DNA from: Cordilura impudica | Lineage: Eukaryota > Arthropoda > Insecta > Diptera > Scathophagidae | Direction: 5' to 3' | DNA length: 64,000 nt | Assembly (NCBI GenBank): GCA_963682025.1 | Contig: OY821517.1 | Coordinates: forward strand, 296,346,844 to 296,410,843 | Shown: positions 21,869 through 36,169 of the stretch, one piece after another | Numbering within the stretch: the stretch's first letter is position 1 | Layout: each line of letters opens with the position of its first letter | The notes under the pieces: generated by a model | Database searches by the model: none | What the model saw: the letters and a program-made list of their open reading frames with translations, nothing else | Told to the model about the DNA's origin: nothing | Made by a program: the position numbers and the translations under genes

Positions 21869-24055
21869 CGAGGACGGCTCAATAAGTCCGTGAGTTTTAA
21901 AATGAAACAATGTTTTTTTTTTTGCAAAAAAAAAAAAAATATTTTTCAACATAATCTCCTTAGTCCAACGTTTCTCCGATTTTTGTATTCCTTCCAAAAT
22001 ATAGGATTTTCGAAGTCCATAAAATAGGTATTGTTTGATCAATAATTTCATCGAAAATTTTTTTTCATTACCCAAAATTCTGTGACTTTTGAACCGATCA
22101 AAATATTTTAGTAATTCTTTTTGTAGTGGGTAGATATTTGAACTCGAGCCTATTTTAATTTCATTGAAATTGATTGAGCTTTGTTTTAAGATATTCTAGG
22201 TCAAAGTTAAACTTTTAATTTTTTTTAACTTCTAGCGTGAAACATGGGTTTTTATTTTTTTTATTTACTTGGTTGAATATATTGTGTTTCGTTTTTGAAC
22301 TTCTTAACTCTTTGTTGGTTTCGTTGTTTCTTATTGTTTCCGAAGAACCGAAATCCAAATCATAACTTCTTCTTAGTATGTTTTTCATAAGTCATATTCT
22401 TGCATGTAGTGGTGATATTCCAAATTCATATGCATCAGTATTATCTAGTGATTTTACCGGGAATTGATTTAATTGGCTTGATAGTGCTTGGCATATGATG
22501 CAGCTGGATACAGTCTTCGTGTCAGTCAAAGCCTGGCCTACTTTTCCATCTATCGTTGCCAGCATTAATTGGTAGCTTACTTCAATTTGCTGCCCATCAA
22601 ACTGGAATTTTAATGACTGTAGTGTTGCAATTTGGGCCTTGATATCGGTAACTTCTTTCTTAATGCCATCATGAGTTGCTTTTTCGAATTAAAATTTGAT
22701 TGGCTAGCAGTGGAAGATGGTTTCTGAGTTTCCAAATATTTTTTGATTGCGTTGTACTAGTCGTATGCTCCGAATCTTCCAAAAAAATTTAATAAACCAA
22801 TGTATACTTATAGGGCTGTCGCAATTACCGTAATTTGAAATTTTTTTGAGTAATATCATTAAAATGAAAAAAGTGTTCTACCCGTGGATCGTCACGGGTG
22901 CAAAAGTATACATAGTGTTAAAGAGAACACTTTCACCTTTCACTGGGTGGTATACGTTTCTTGTTCCCTTTTGTTCCCTAGAAGTTCTGTTCCACTAAAA
23001 TTTAAATTTGATACAAATATAACAGTTTAATAAATATTTCAGAATACCCCTAATATTAAACGGTAGGGACATGGCCTCTTACACGAACTAAAGGCTGCAA
23101 TCCTACCAACCATGTAAAAAAGGCTGCATGTCATTATCGATGATAAATTGCGAACAGCAACCATTTATTTTTGATAAAAAAAAAACAAAAAATCACTTTT
23201 TTCTGTTTTTTAAAAAACAGTTGAGTTTGAAAGCATGCCACGCCCACAGTGACCAAGAGCTTAACCTTATTTTTTGGCTACGTTAATGTGGATATATTAG
23301 CTATACAATGGAGTTAAAATTTTAAAAATCGGTGACAAAAAAAATTGGACTTTTGACCAATGAAATCAAGATTTCAGCAACAGTGCGTTTTAGTTAAACC
23401 TCTTTCCACCGAGCCATTTCTTTAGGTTTGGAAATAGCAAATAGTCACTGGGGGCTAAATCCGGAGAATATGGCGGGTGGGGTACCAATTCGTAGCCCAA
23501 TCCATGGAATTTTTGCCAATTCTTTCAAGTTTCACTTTATTACGTTTATGGTGAATTGAGAGCAAACGCGGCGCCCATCTTGCAGACAGCTTTCTTAAAC
23601 CCAACTGATCATTTAAAATCGAAACCACACTGACATATGAAATGCCTATCTATGGCATCGGCAATCTCACGCACTTTTACTCTTCGACCGGCCAACACCA
23701 TATCGTGGATTTTTTAATAATTTTCGGGTATATTGACCTCAATTGGCTGTCCAGAACGTTCAGCGACCACAACGAAAGTCAGCAAACCACGTTTCTACCA
23801 TTGAAGTCGATGGTGCAGAGTCTCCATAGTGTTTATCAAGCTTTTCCTTACTCTGGTTGACGGTTTTTTCGCAAAAAATAATGTTTAATGACCACTCCAA
23901 GTTCACTTTTTTCCATAAAAAAAAAAACACGAGGTTGTATGTTTTGAAAAGCTGTTAAACGCAAAGTAAATGACGGAACTTGCTCAAAATTTTACAGTAG
24001 TCTACTAACAGGTGATACTTAATGGGAGGTGTGTTGCATTTCATATAACTGCGAG
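21869..24055 (-). pseudogene. Mariner (irritans-like) relic, interrupted
   Basis: Left terminal repeat cgaggacggctcaataagtc at 21869, preceded by TA, matches the right repeat that survives in the duplicate at about 26200-26233. Minus-strand coding scraps in order: N-terminus near 23850-23900 (KSLINTMETLHH; AERSGQPIEVNIPEN; IHDMVLAGRRVKVREIADA), helix-turn-helix LNDQLGLRKLSARW near 23540-23610, the HPPYSPDLAPSDY catalytic block near 23440-23500, and the C-terminus KSYILEGIQKSEKRW at about 21970-22040. There are frameshifts, a deletion of the central domain, and a foreign insert at about 22085-23375. Non-functional. Confidence 0.8.
22240..22690 (-). pseudogene. Transib-like transposase fragment
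   Basis: Minus-strand translation gives KAQIATLQSLKFQFDGQQ, LATIDGKVGQALTDTKTVS, a C-x2-C pair (SCIICQ) and YEFGISPLHARI. The same order of motifs (TMVDGKV.NELT.T.S, CPIC, YGMSPLHARI) is found in the larger Transib gene at 55723-57756, but the two are clearly diverged. It lies inside the mariner relic. A stop follows HARI, and the catalytic aspartates and glutamate are not visible. Old, dead fragment. Confidence 0.65.
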
Positions 24056-25780
24056 GGATTGTTTACAGATAGAATTTTAACTACCATTACTTTTGTAATA
24101 TTTTTCTTTTTTTATATAACAAAGGTAAAATTGCGACGAAGTATAAAAACATCTGTTAAGAAAACATGTCGTGTATGTCATCATTCAACTTCATATATGT
24201 AGATAGTTTGAATTTAAATAAAATTGAATTTAAAAAAAAAATTGGATTAACAAAATAATATAATTCATAAAAACAAAGTTTTTATTAAAACTCTTTCTTT
24301 GCTTATGCATATAAGCTTTGAATCTCTCCGTGACTGCGCATGGCTTTGCGTGACTATTTTAAAATTAATCTTTGGTCACATCAAGTCTATGGACCAAGTT
24401 TCAGATTGATTGGATGAGAAGAAATCCGTTTTAAATCTCGGCGTGGCTGTGCGTAGCCATGCGTGACTGTGCGTGACTACTCCAATATTAATCTGTAGTC
24501 ACAACAAGACTGTGGGCCAAGTTTTAGATCAATTGGATAAGGGGGATGGGGTTGCCCCACGACAGACAGACATACAGGGGGTATGAGTCAAAAGGAAGAG
24601 TTTAAAGATACCCCAAGAGTGATTATTTTCTAGAATTGAAAAAAATAAAACTACAAATCGGAAAATAAAGTTTAAAGAGTTGAGTGTGTTAGTTAGAATA
24701 TATATTTCTTAGAAAAACAGTTGATTATTAATTTGTACTGGAAACTATTTATTTGCTTGAACAGCAAACTGTTAACTTGAAAACTATATCCAATTATGAC
24801 CGCTGAAAAGCTGGGTCCAAGATCATTTCTTGAAATTCATGGTATAGCCTGTCGTGTATTCGGCCTGCTTTTACTTATTTTTTTTATAATTATTTGATTA
24901 AAAAAAATACTTTAATGCCAATTTTTCCTATCAAAAAATGTTTACGAAAAGTACAACAAACATGATATTGCGGCAAAAAGAAAAAAAGAAGATTATACAA
25001 CTTCTGATCCAATTGAAATTTCCTTAATGAAATAAAAACTAAGATTTTGTTGCTATTCTCACATTATTACAAATAACTTTTTGCTTTTATAGGGTTCTTT
25101 GCACTGGTTTATAATGGCTTTTTGTAGATCTGCAATATGTCTCAGTACAAAAAGCATAACTGAGTACAGTTTAAATTACAATAGTAACTGAAATAAATGA
25201 AGGGATACATATTAGGTTTCATTTTTGTGGTTAAACATTTTAAGAATCTGTGTGGGTTTTTTTTTAAATGTTGTTTATAAGAAAACTAGAAAATATGTAG
25301 ATTTTAGGGATGCCAAAAAATTGCATTTGAAATCTTACCGAAAACTAAATAATTAAATTATTTACATATATGCATGTATGTGTAACTGATGGAATAATTT
25401 TTTTAAAGGAATTTTAAAAGAGGATTAGTTTCCTATATGTGAAATATTTGCAAACATCACGAGATATTGTTGTATGTAAAGCTAGGACTTTTTAAATGTT
25501 GAAGTGCCTTTTAAGGATGAAAAGTTTTCAGAAGTATGTAGAGAGAACAATATTTGAGAGCTATAAATAAAATGAATTATCGTTTTGTTGAAAATTTTTC
25601 TAACATTGGAAAACCACATTATTATGGTATTTTTAATATTACAAATGTAACATATTAATTACACGATTATCTCGTTAGTCTGTGGAACATTTTTGAAGTC
25701 AATATTTAGGAGCTGGGCTATTTAAAGCCAGGTCAGTAGAGGCTTTAAAAGTTTTGACGTGCCTTTTTTCCTTTATTTGA
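23526..25780. repeat. Tandem duplication, copy 1
   Basis: About 2.2 kb that recurs in the same order at 25855-27956 plus 32475-32790: mariner N-terminal part, cttcatat/aaaacatgtc region, the sensory gtgactgcg/gccccacgacagacagaca block, then gggatgccaaaaaattgcatttgaaatctta. The copies differ by substitutions and small indels (estimated by eye around 10-15%). Copy 1 lacks the later insertions and so provides empty sites. Confidence 0.8.
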
Positions 25781-25854
25781 TATTTGTTTGCTTAGTTTTT
25801 TAGCTATAACTCAAGAACCATTGATGGTATTCAATTTTGAAGTAGTCACACGAT

Positions 25855-26233
25855 TACGTTTTTGGTCAATTCAGAGCAAACGCGGCACCCATCTTGCAGA
25901 CAGCTTTCTTAAACCCAGTAAACCACTTTTTACCATTGCAATCGATGGTGCAGTGTCCCCGTAGTACTAATCCAGCTTTTCCTTGGTTTGACTGATGGTT
26001 TTTTTTCGTAAAATATAATGTTTAATGAACAATCGAAATTCGCTTTTTCCATTAAAAAAAAAAAAACACGAGGTTGTATGCTTTGAACAGCTGTTAAACG
26101 CATAGTAAATGACGGAACTTGCTCAAAATTTTACAGTAGTCTACTAACAAGTGGTGCTTGATGGGAATAGTGTTCAATTTCATATAGCTACGATGGATGT
26201 TCGAAAAGTTACGGACTTATTGATCCGCCCTCG
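25855..26233 (-). pseudogene. Mariner relic in duplication copy 2
   Basis: Contains the helix-turn-helix reverse complement (cgcggcacccatcttgcaga) fused by deletion to the N-terminal region. It then runs to a well preserved right terminal repeat, acggacttattgatccgccc, ending tcg at 26233. Confidence 0.75.
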
Positions 26234-26898
26234 TGATTTAAGTTAAACCCAAAGAATTTTCATTTAATTTGAAACAACAACAAACAAACAGAATATAAAC
26301 TACTATTATTTTTGTGGTAACTATTTTTTTTATATATATAACAAAAGCAAAATTGAGACAATGTATATAAACATCTGTTAAGACAACATGTTACATATGT
26401 CATCACTCAACTTCATATACATAGTGTGGATTGAAATTAAACTGAATTTAAACAAAAATTAGATTGACAAATCCATAAAACAAACCATAACCCATAAAAA
26501 CAAAGTTTTTATTAAAACTCTTTCTTTCCTTATGCATATGAGTTTTCAATCTCTCCCTGACTGTGCGTGACTATGTCGAAGTTAATATTTCTTTACAGCA
26601 AGTATATCGACTAAGTTTTAGATTGATTGGATGAAGGGAAATTCATTTTAAATCTCTCCGTGTCTATGCGTGACTATATCAAAGTTAATCGCAGCAAGTC
26701 TATCGACCAGGTTTCAGATCGATCTGATAAGGGGGAAAGGGGTTGCCCCACGATAGACAGACATACAGACAGACAGATAATTTGAGTTAAAAGAAAGAGT
26801 TCAATAGTAATATAAAAGAATGATTATTTTCTAGCATTAAAAAAATAAAACTACAAATCGGAAAATAAATTTAAAAGAGTTACGTGTATTAGTTAGAA

Positions 26899-27276
26899 CT
26901 GTCAGATTATGGCCCTCGATATTCGAGTGCAAGTTCTAGGAAATTTTATTTTTCATGAAATAAAGACCCTAAAATTATGCTAATCAATTATAGCCAATTC
27001 ACAAATCAACACAAAAAAAAAAAACTAGTTTTTATTACAAAAACATTAACAAATTTAATGAACGCACACATAGCATTGTACAATTTTATGTATGGGTTAG
27101 TAGCAATTTTAAATGCAATTTACTCAAAATAAAGGAAAAAGTTTAAAAATCTGTAAATCTGCAAAACTGCTAAAAAGAAATACCTTTCAAATAATTTACA
27201 TTTGATCAAAATCGGGATAAAATGGTAGAACAAAACATAGGTCACACGAAATTGCCTAGCCTATTAATACTGTAGA
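26899..27276 (-). mobile_element. Short non-autonomous Helitron (copy C)
   Basis: Minus-strand start TCTACAGTATTAATAGG at 27276. The hairpin near 26914 is slightly decayed (ctcgatattcgag) and CTAG has changed to CTGT. A at 26898 and T at 27277 flank it. Duplication copy 1 reads ttagaatatatatttcttag at the same place, a paralogous empty site confirming A^T insertion with no target duplication. Confidence 0.85.
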
Positions 27277-29383
27277 TATTTATTTCTTAGAAAAATAGCT
27301 GATTATTAATTTGTACTGAAAACTATTTGCTTAAGCAGCAAACTGTTAATGAAAAAATGGTATCCAATTAAGACCTCAGCAAAGTTGGGTCTAAGATCAT
27401 TTCTTGGAGCTCGTGGTATAGTGTATCATATATTCGACCTGTTTTTAATTATTTTTTTATAATTATTTGATTAAAAGAAAAAATATACTTAAATGCCAAT
27501 TTTTCCTATCAGAAAAATGTTTACGAATAGTACAATAAATATGGATGGTATTGCGGCAAAAAGGAAAAAAAAAAAGATTCTACTACCTCAGATCCAATTG
27601 AAACTTCCTTTATGAAATAAAAACTAAGATTTTATTGGTATTCTCATATTATTAAAAATGCCTTTTTGCTTTTGTTGGGTTCTTTGTACTGCGTTATAAT
27701 GGGTTTTTTAACTCTGCCATCTGTCACAGTACAAAAAGCATAACGGAGTACAGTTTAAATTACAGTAGTAACTGAAACAAAATATGGGATACATATTAAA
27801 TTCCATTTTTGTGGTTAAACATTTTAAGTATCTGTGTGTCTTTTTAAAATGTTGTTTATAAGAAAACTAGAAAATAACTCTATTTTAGGGATGCCAAAAA
27901 ATTGCATTTGAAATCTTACTGAAAACTAAATAATTAAATTATTTACATACCAGCATTAGGGTGGCCCTTCCATATATGAAAAAAAAGTGTTCAAACTATC
28001 GGTCGCACCCCCTAGAAATATGCGAATAGCAAAAAAACTGAGAAATACAAAGTTTTGGGCCAATCAAAAAACAGTTAGAGGTGGCTCAATGCGATTGAAA
28101 ATTTCAAGTGTGTTTTATATGAGGAAAATACAAATTTTTTTTTCAGATTTTACGAAAATTTCGTTCTACAGTTTAATTTTTCCGACCAATTGTTACATAA
28201 TTCGGGAGCAGTTTTCAATTACCTTTCAAAGAGCTGTAAAACTTTAAAATCGAATGAAAACCCGCCAAGAAATAGCAAATGCCCCAGACCACTTTTGTGC
28301 CAAAAAAAACTAGATCTTGAAATTTGATGGCATGTCAGAATTTTTTTGACAAGGATTTCATTTTTGCGGATTTCGAGGAAAATCGGATTTTGTAAAATAT
28401 TCTGTAAATTCGTATCAAAAATTCATCACTTTTCTTCTTTTAAATGTTATATTTTATCTTAATAGCCTAGGGTTTCGGAAAAAAAATATTATGACCCCAT
28501 TAACCCTTTTGGAATTGGAGTGACTTATGACACCAAGCTAATAAAAAACAATTTATTCAAAAAATTCAAATATTTTGTAAGTGCTGTTGAATTTTTAGAT
28601 GCGACACTTTAAATATAAAACTAAATGTATAGAACTTCCATTCCTAAAATTTGAGATAAATCGGAGAACGTTAACCCAATATTTGAAAAGCCAGCTTTGG
28701 ATTTTAAGATATTTTTAAATAAAAATTACCGAAAACGAGTTTTTCTATTAAACTCGATGAACCACTATTTAGAATTTTAGAAGAATAATTCGATTATTTT
28801 TTTGTTTATTTAATCCTTATTTAGCCTTTCTGCTTATTGCCCGCGAATATAAATTAAAACAACTATTAACCAATTTTGTTATAAAATTATTTTATGTATA
28901 AAAACTATCTATATTTTTCTGAATAAAATAAGAAGACCCACAAATAACACAAAGCTAATAAAGTACAATTTATTGAAAAGAATATGAAATATAAAATTAA
29001 TTCTATATAATTTGGTGTATTTAAGGATGACGTAAGATGATTTACGACTTGCAATAAGTATTGATTTTCTTGTTCGTTCTTTTTTAATATGTTATTATAC
29101 TCTCCAATCAATTTAACACCGCGTTTTTTTCTTATTATATATTTTATTTGGAAACATATAGACAGTTTTTATACACAAAATAATTTTATAACAAAATTGG
29201 TTCAAAGTTGTTTTAATTTATATTCGCGAGCAATAAGCAGATAAGTGCACCAAGGATATATCACAATGGATTATTTTGATCCCAAGAGCGCTGAGAGGTT
29301 AAATAAATAAAAATTAAGTGGTCGAGGGTATTTGCTATATCTTGGCGAATTTTTATTCGATTTTAAATTTTTATAGTTTGGGA

Positions 29384-32193
29384 CAGTGTTGCCATTTTAT
29401 AAATGAAGAAAAGCGCCAAAATCTTTGAAAAAATGGGTAAAAAAGGGTAAAAATTTACAAAATAAAAGGGTAAAAAAGCGTCAAGAGAAAAAAGTGAAAT
29501 TTTAAAAATTAAATTGAAAATATACTCTTTTTTAAGACCAAGAATATATGTAAAAAGGGTAAAAAAGGGTAAAACTGAAACAAAAAAAGGGTAAAAAGCG
29601 CCAAAAACAAAAAAAAAAATATTTTAACAAAAAATATTTATTTTGGGAATTCATTAAATATACTGTTACATAAACAATTAAAAAAAAATAACAATTCGTA
29701 TTACTTATGTAAATAGTATTAAGATTATACATAGTAAAAATAAAATTTGATTGAAAAATATGTGTTTTTATAGAAAAATAATTTCATTTTCAAATAAAAC
29801 CGTTTCGTCGTCGCAATCATCAGGCCACAAAACCGTTTTTATGAAATATTTGGATATTTTATAGGTTTCATTTGAATTAATTTTACTGGTTATACTTGAA
29901 GGTAATTCATAATTGCAGCAACAGACATTTTCTATTTTGAGCCCATATTTAATATGCAACAATGCATTTGCTGAGTTTAAAGAAAGCCGGTTTCTTATCT
30001 TAGGTTTAAAAAAATTCATCAAACTAAATGCCCTTTCCACTTCGGCATTTGAATATGGAAACGATAGTATTCGAATAACAAAGTAAGCCAACTCATGAAA
30101 GGGATTTTCCCCAAACAATTTTTCAAATTGTAGACTTCGATCCAAAAATCATCTGTTCTTTCCATATTGTTCCATTTTTGAAGTGTAAGATTCTGTAAAC
30201 TTACTTCTATTTTGTTTAATAGACACGGATCATTTATAAAATTTTGTATAAAGGTAAAAATATCCGTTTTGTTATTACTAAAAATATTATGCACACTAAA
30301 CAACGATATATTTTGTAGTAATTTGAGATTTGTGGGAAGCTTACTTCTAAGCTCCAGTACTAGATTTTTTTTTAAATTGAACTAAAATTTGTGTTATTTC
30401 TTGTTTACCTTGTTCAATTATTTTATATTCTTTGCAAGCCTTTTCAAAATGAAAACCAAGATTACAAAATTCATTTATGTTTTCATCTAAATTACTTTCG
30501 AGATAATCAAAATTTTCCAAAGGAATGATAATTCTATTTGTAATACTCTTAACCAAATAATACAAATCGTTGAAAAGCTTAACATGATCTGCGTTAGCCG
30601 ACTCAAAAGCTAGATTCACTTTTTGGACTTCTTCCAAAATTGAACTCAAATAAATCAAATAAACATGATTTCTGTTGTCACTGTACATATCTTTTAACAA
30701 ATTGGAAACATAGCAAGTATCCTTTAAAAGACTAAAGTGGGTTTTTAATTCAAACCACATTTGTAATAACTTTAACTGCTTTTTCTATAGACAGCCACCT
30801 TGTTTTTGCCATTAGTGGAATTTTTATTGGATTCATAGAGTCATTATTCAATAATTTGTAAATCTTTGCATAGGCTTTTTGACGAATTGGAGAATGAGCA
30901 AACCAGTTATGGGACTCCCTTACAAGAAATTCTAAATTATTTGGGAAACTTTTATCCGTGGCAGCACATACAGCCAATTGTAGTGAATGGCACACACATC
31001 TTACTAGTACAAGGTTGGAAAGATTATATTTTTGTTCAATTTTTTTGTGCAACCCGTTATGTGCGCCTGTCATCACGTCAGCGTTGTCTGTACCAATAGC
31101 TACCAAATTTTTGAAATCAAGATGTAAAATATTCAAAAGGCGCTCCAAACCATAGAGAATATCATCAGCAGTTCCACCCTTTAGATCAATCAAGCCTAAA
31201 AATGTTGTGATAAATCGGTTCTTTGTAATGCTAAAATACCTTACGACGACGCCAAGCAATTTTTCGACTGAAATATCGGTACCTTCATCTAAAATTAGGC
31301 TAAAGGGAACATCTTTTATGTCGTTGACAACATTTTGTATAAAGAAAGGTGCTATTATGTTGGTAATTATATTTGAGCATTTTGTCCGATGTAATTTAAA
31401 GTGAATACCTTTAGTTTCAAGAAATGTCTGGAAACAAACTTCAGATAAATGATCTATACTAGAGAAAGATGTGTGAACAGCGACGTATAAACATAACATG
31501 CCCTGTGCTTTTTGACTTTCAATTGGCTCTTTAGTTTGAAAATTTATTTCTGGTTGTACAGTTCCGCTATTCCATGAATTCATGGCCTTTAGGTGTTTTT
31601 TTGTTGTGCCATGTCGAACTAAGTCGCTATGCCTAGCACTCAATTCACAGTGACAGCATATACAAAATGCTTTAGTTGTATCCTTTGAAGGTCTTAACCA
31701 CTTTTTAAATACTGGAAAAGTCTCCCATGCTTTTCTATATTGACGATCCATCTAAAAAAGTTGAATGATTATTACATAATATAACACACAAAATAGTTTT
31801 TAAATTACAGTTTTTCATTTACTAGTCGCTAAGGATTTTAATATTTTTCGATATAAAACATAAAGTCACTGTTAGTATGTAGTATTTTTTTTTTAAATTT
31901 GACAGCATACTCATGAACTGCTTAAAAAAACAACAGTCAAGAAAAAAAACATAGTTGTAAAAAAAAGCACTTAAGAAAAAAATACATGGTTGTAAAAAAC
32001 ACTTAAAAAAAAAGTCAATATGAAAAATACCCAAATCGGGTAGTTGTAGCAAAAAGCACCAAAAGCGCCACAAAAAAATGAAAAAGCGTCATAAATACCC
32101 TTTTTTTTTTAAAGGGCATTTGAAAAAAAATGCTGGTAATCAAACCAAAAAAGCACCATAAAATACCCAAAAAGCGGCAAAATGGCAACACTG
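29384..32193 (-). mobile_element. hAT transposon, 2810 bp, nested
   Basis: Terminal inverted repeats CAGTGTTGCCATTTT and AAAATGGCAACACTG; flanking 8-mers gtttggga (29376-29383) and gttttgga (32194-32201) differ by one base. Subterminal regions are rich in aaaagcgcc/aaagggtaaaaa motifs. It carries a decayed transposase on the minus strand and sits inside the long-inverted-repeat element. Confidence 0.9.
29768..31751 (-). pseudogene. hAT transposase, frameshifted
   Basis: Starts MDRQYRKAWETFPVFKKW at 31751. A BED-like zinc finger follows (CICCHCELS…H…H), then LILDEGTDIS with the first catalytic Asp region, and a TDNADVMTGAHNGL block with VRCVCHSLQLA, the hAT core. The MAKTRWLSIEKA block is followed by the C-terminal dimerisation region ILSFPYSNAEVERAFSLMNFFKPKIRNRL near 29930-30070. 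Frame changes occur near 30755, 30362 (an A-run) and 30145, so the protein is not made intact. Full length would be about 650 residues, normal for the family. The gene fills most of the hAT at 29384-32193. Confidence 0.85.
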
Positions 32194-32868
32194 GTTTTGG
32201 AAAAGACAATTTAATACTGATTCCGAATTTTATTGCAATTTGTCGGAAAAATTAAACTATAGAACGAAATTTTTGTAAAATATGAAGAAAAGTCATATTT
32301 TCCCAATGTAAACACACTTGAAATTTTCAGTCGCGTTGAGGCACGACTTAAAGTTTTTTGGCTTGCCCAAAACTTTGTATATCTCAGTTTTTTTTTTGCT
32401 ATTGCATATTTCTAGGGGGTGCGACTGAGAGTTTGAACACTTTTTTTTTTATTAAAGGCCACACTAATATGCATGTATGGGTATACCGATGGAATTATTT
32501 TTTAAAGGAATTTTAAAAGAAGACGAGTATTCTATTTGCGAAATATTTGCAAACCTCACGAGATATTGTTGTATGTAAAGCTAGGACTTTTTAAATGTTA
32601 CGTACCTTTTAAGGATTTTAATTTTTTAGAAGTATGTAGAGAAGCTTGTTGAAATTTTTTCCTAACATTGGAAAACTACATTATTATGGTATTTTTAATA
32701 TTAAAAATGTAACATACATATATAATACACGGATATCTCATTATTGTGTTGGACACTTTTGATATCAATGACTAGGATCTGTTAAAGCTTAGATAATATA
32801 TCCACGTAAAAAATAGTATAAAAAATACCAATAAATGTTTGATATAATATTAAAAATACCCTTTACAC

Positions 32869-34794
<1,926 letters not shown>

Positions 34795-34795
<1 letters not shown>

Positions 34796-35290
34796 TTCCT
34801 TCTGGATAAATAAAGTTCATGAATTTTTCGAATAAATTGTCTTTTATTAGCTTGGGGTCATATATGACCCCGATGCCAAAAGGGTTAATGGGGTTATATA
34901 ATTTTTTCCGAAACCCTAGGCTCTTAGTATAAAATATAGCATTTAAAAGTAGAGAACTGATAAATTTTTGATATAAAGAATTTAGAAAGATTACATATAC
35001 AGAATATTTCACAAAAATACCATTTTCCTCGAAATCCGCAAAAATAAAATACTTGTCAAAAAAATTCTGGCATAGGAATTTACCTAAAAAATCACAGAGT
35101 TAATCTCTGACATATATTTAATAAAACCTTTAAGTGTCAGATCCATTTATTTAAATTTTGTTTATGACAATTTTTAAAAACTTGAAAAAGGAGTTTTCAA
35201 AATTTTATCAAAAAAATATCCCACTTTCGGTCTCAACGCGCAATAGGTTAGCAGCGTGGTAATAAAACAATGCTTCATATTTGAAGCATA
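34795..35290. repeat. Fragment of the long-inverted-repeat element family
   Basis: Matches 44547-45000 closely (aaattgtcttttattagc, ggggtcatatatgacccc, aaccctaggct, ttcggtctcaa). Only this internal part is present, without ends. Confidence 0.75.
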
Positions 35291-36161
35291 TATATTTTGT
35301 TAACATCTCTATTCGAATTAGTCAAGTTCTTGGTAATAATTTGAGCCATTCTTTCTACGCTGTTTATATGTTATTTTGGTTTCTTGCTAACTCGATACAA
35401 ATTTGGTTTCAAAATAGCGTTTTGGAATGTAACATTTAGTGATTCTAGCCATTTTAAGCCTTATCAAATTAAATGATCTGGTCGCTCTGCATTTGCCTTC
35501 CATTTCGCAATAATCAACACAGTAAGTCAAAACACATAAACAAATATAATGTAGCAGTTATTTCAATATTTTCCTTTAAATATTAAAATCTAATTTCCAG
35601 CAGTTTGAGCCTACTTTAAAATTTTCAAATTTGAAAACAAAAACTCCTTACACATAGAAATTCGATTGAATTGTATCGTACCCAACTTCTTTCTTTCGAC
35701 TGCATTTAACATTTCTTTTGGAAAGCAAAAATTCAATTTTCTGTAGAAATAACTGTATGGAAATTATTCGGTGCTTGAAATGAAGTTCAATTAGAAATTC
35801 GGTAGTCACACTGTATTTTTCTTGTCTCTGTATGTTCTAAACCAATTTAGAAGCTGCAAATTTAAAATTCAGCCTATTCAATGTTTTGGTAGTTTTTAAT
35901 TTATAACTTCTTTCGAAAGACTTATTGTTGTTGAGGTAAATTTTGTTGTGGAAGAATGAAAAATTAATGAAAAATCAGAAGGCCTTAAAGTTGGTCATGT
36001 AATATTCAATGTACATATGTGTTTGTACGTACGTATTAGCAAATATACAAAATATATTGCGCAAGTTTGAAATTAATTACTCGCACCATGGCGTATGAAT
36101 GATTTTGCAAATAATATATTTTCAATACTTATACGTCTAGGGTTTCCTGATTTATTAATCC
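35291..36161. other. No gene seen
   Basis: AT-rich sequence with no recognised element; it abuts the target duplication of the hAT at 36170. Confidence 0.5.
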
Positions 36162-36169
36162 ATCTACAT

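Larger units (their letters stand above)
27957..32466. mobile_element. Long-inverted-repeat element, hAT-like ends, with nested hAT
   Basis: Starts TAGGGTGGCCC and ends …GGCCACACTA. The arms are inverted copies over several hundred bp (gtgttcaaac, gtcgcaccccctagaaata, then aagttttgggcc, and further). Flanking 8-mers accagcat (27949-27956) and atatgcat (32467-32474) correspond to a single atatgcat in duplication copy 1, so the target duplication is 8 bp, as for hAT. Without the nested hAT (29384-32193 plus its duplication) about 1.7 kb remains, with no coding. Relatives lie at 34795-35290, 40797-40865 and 43596-45450. Confidence 0.8.
25855..32790. repeat. Tandem duplication, copy 2 (with later insertions)
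   Basis: Second copy of the 23526-25780 block. It has gained a Helitron at 26899-27276 and the long-inverted-repeat element at 27957-32466. Its mariner part keeps the right terminal repeat but has lost most coding sequence. Confidence 0.8.
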
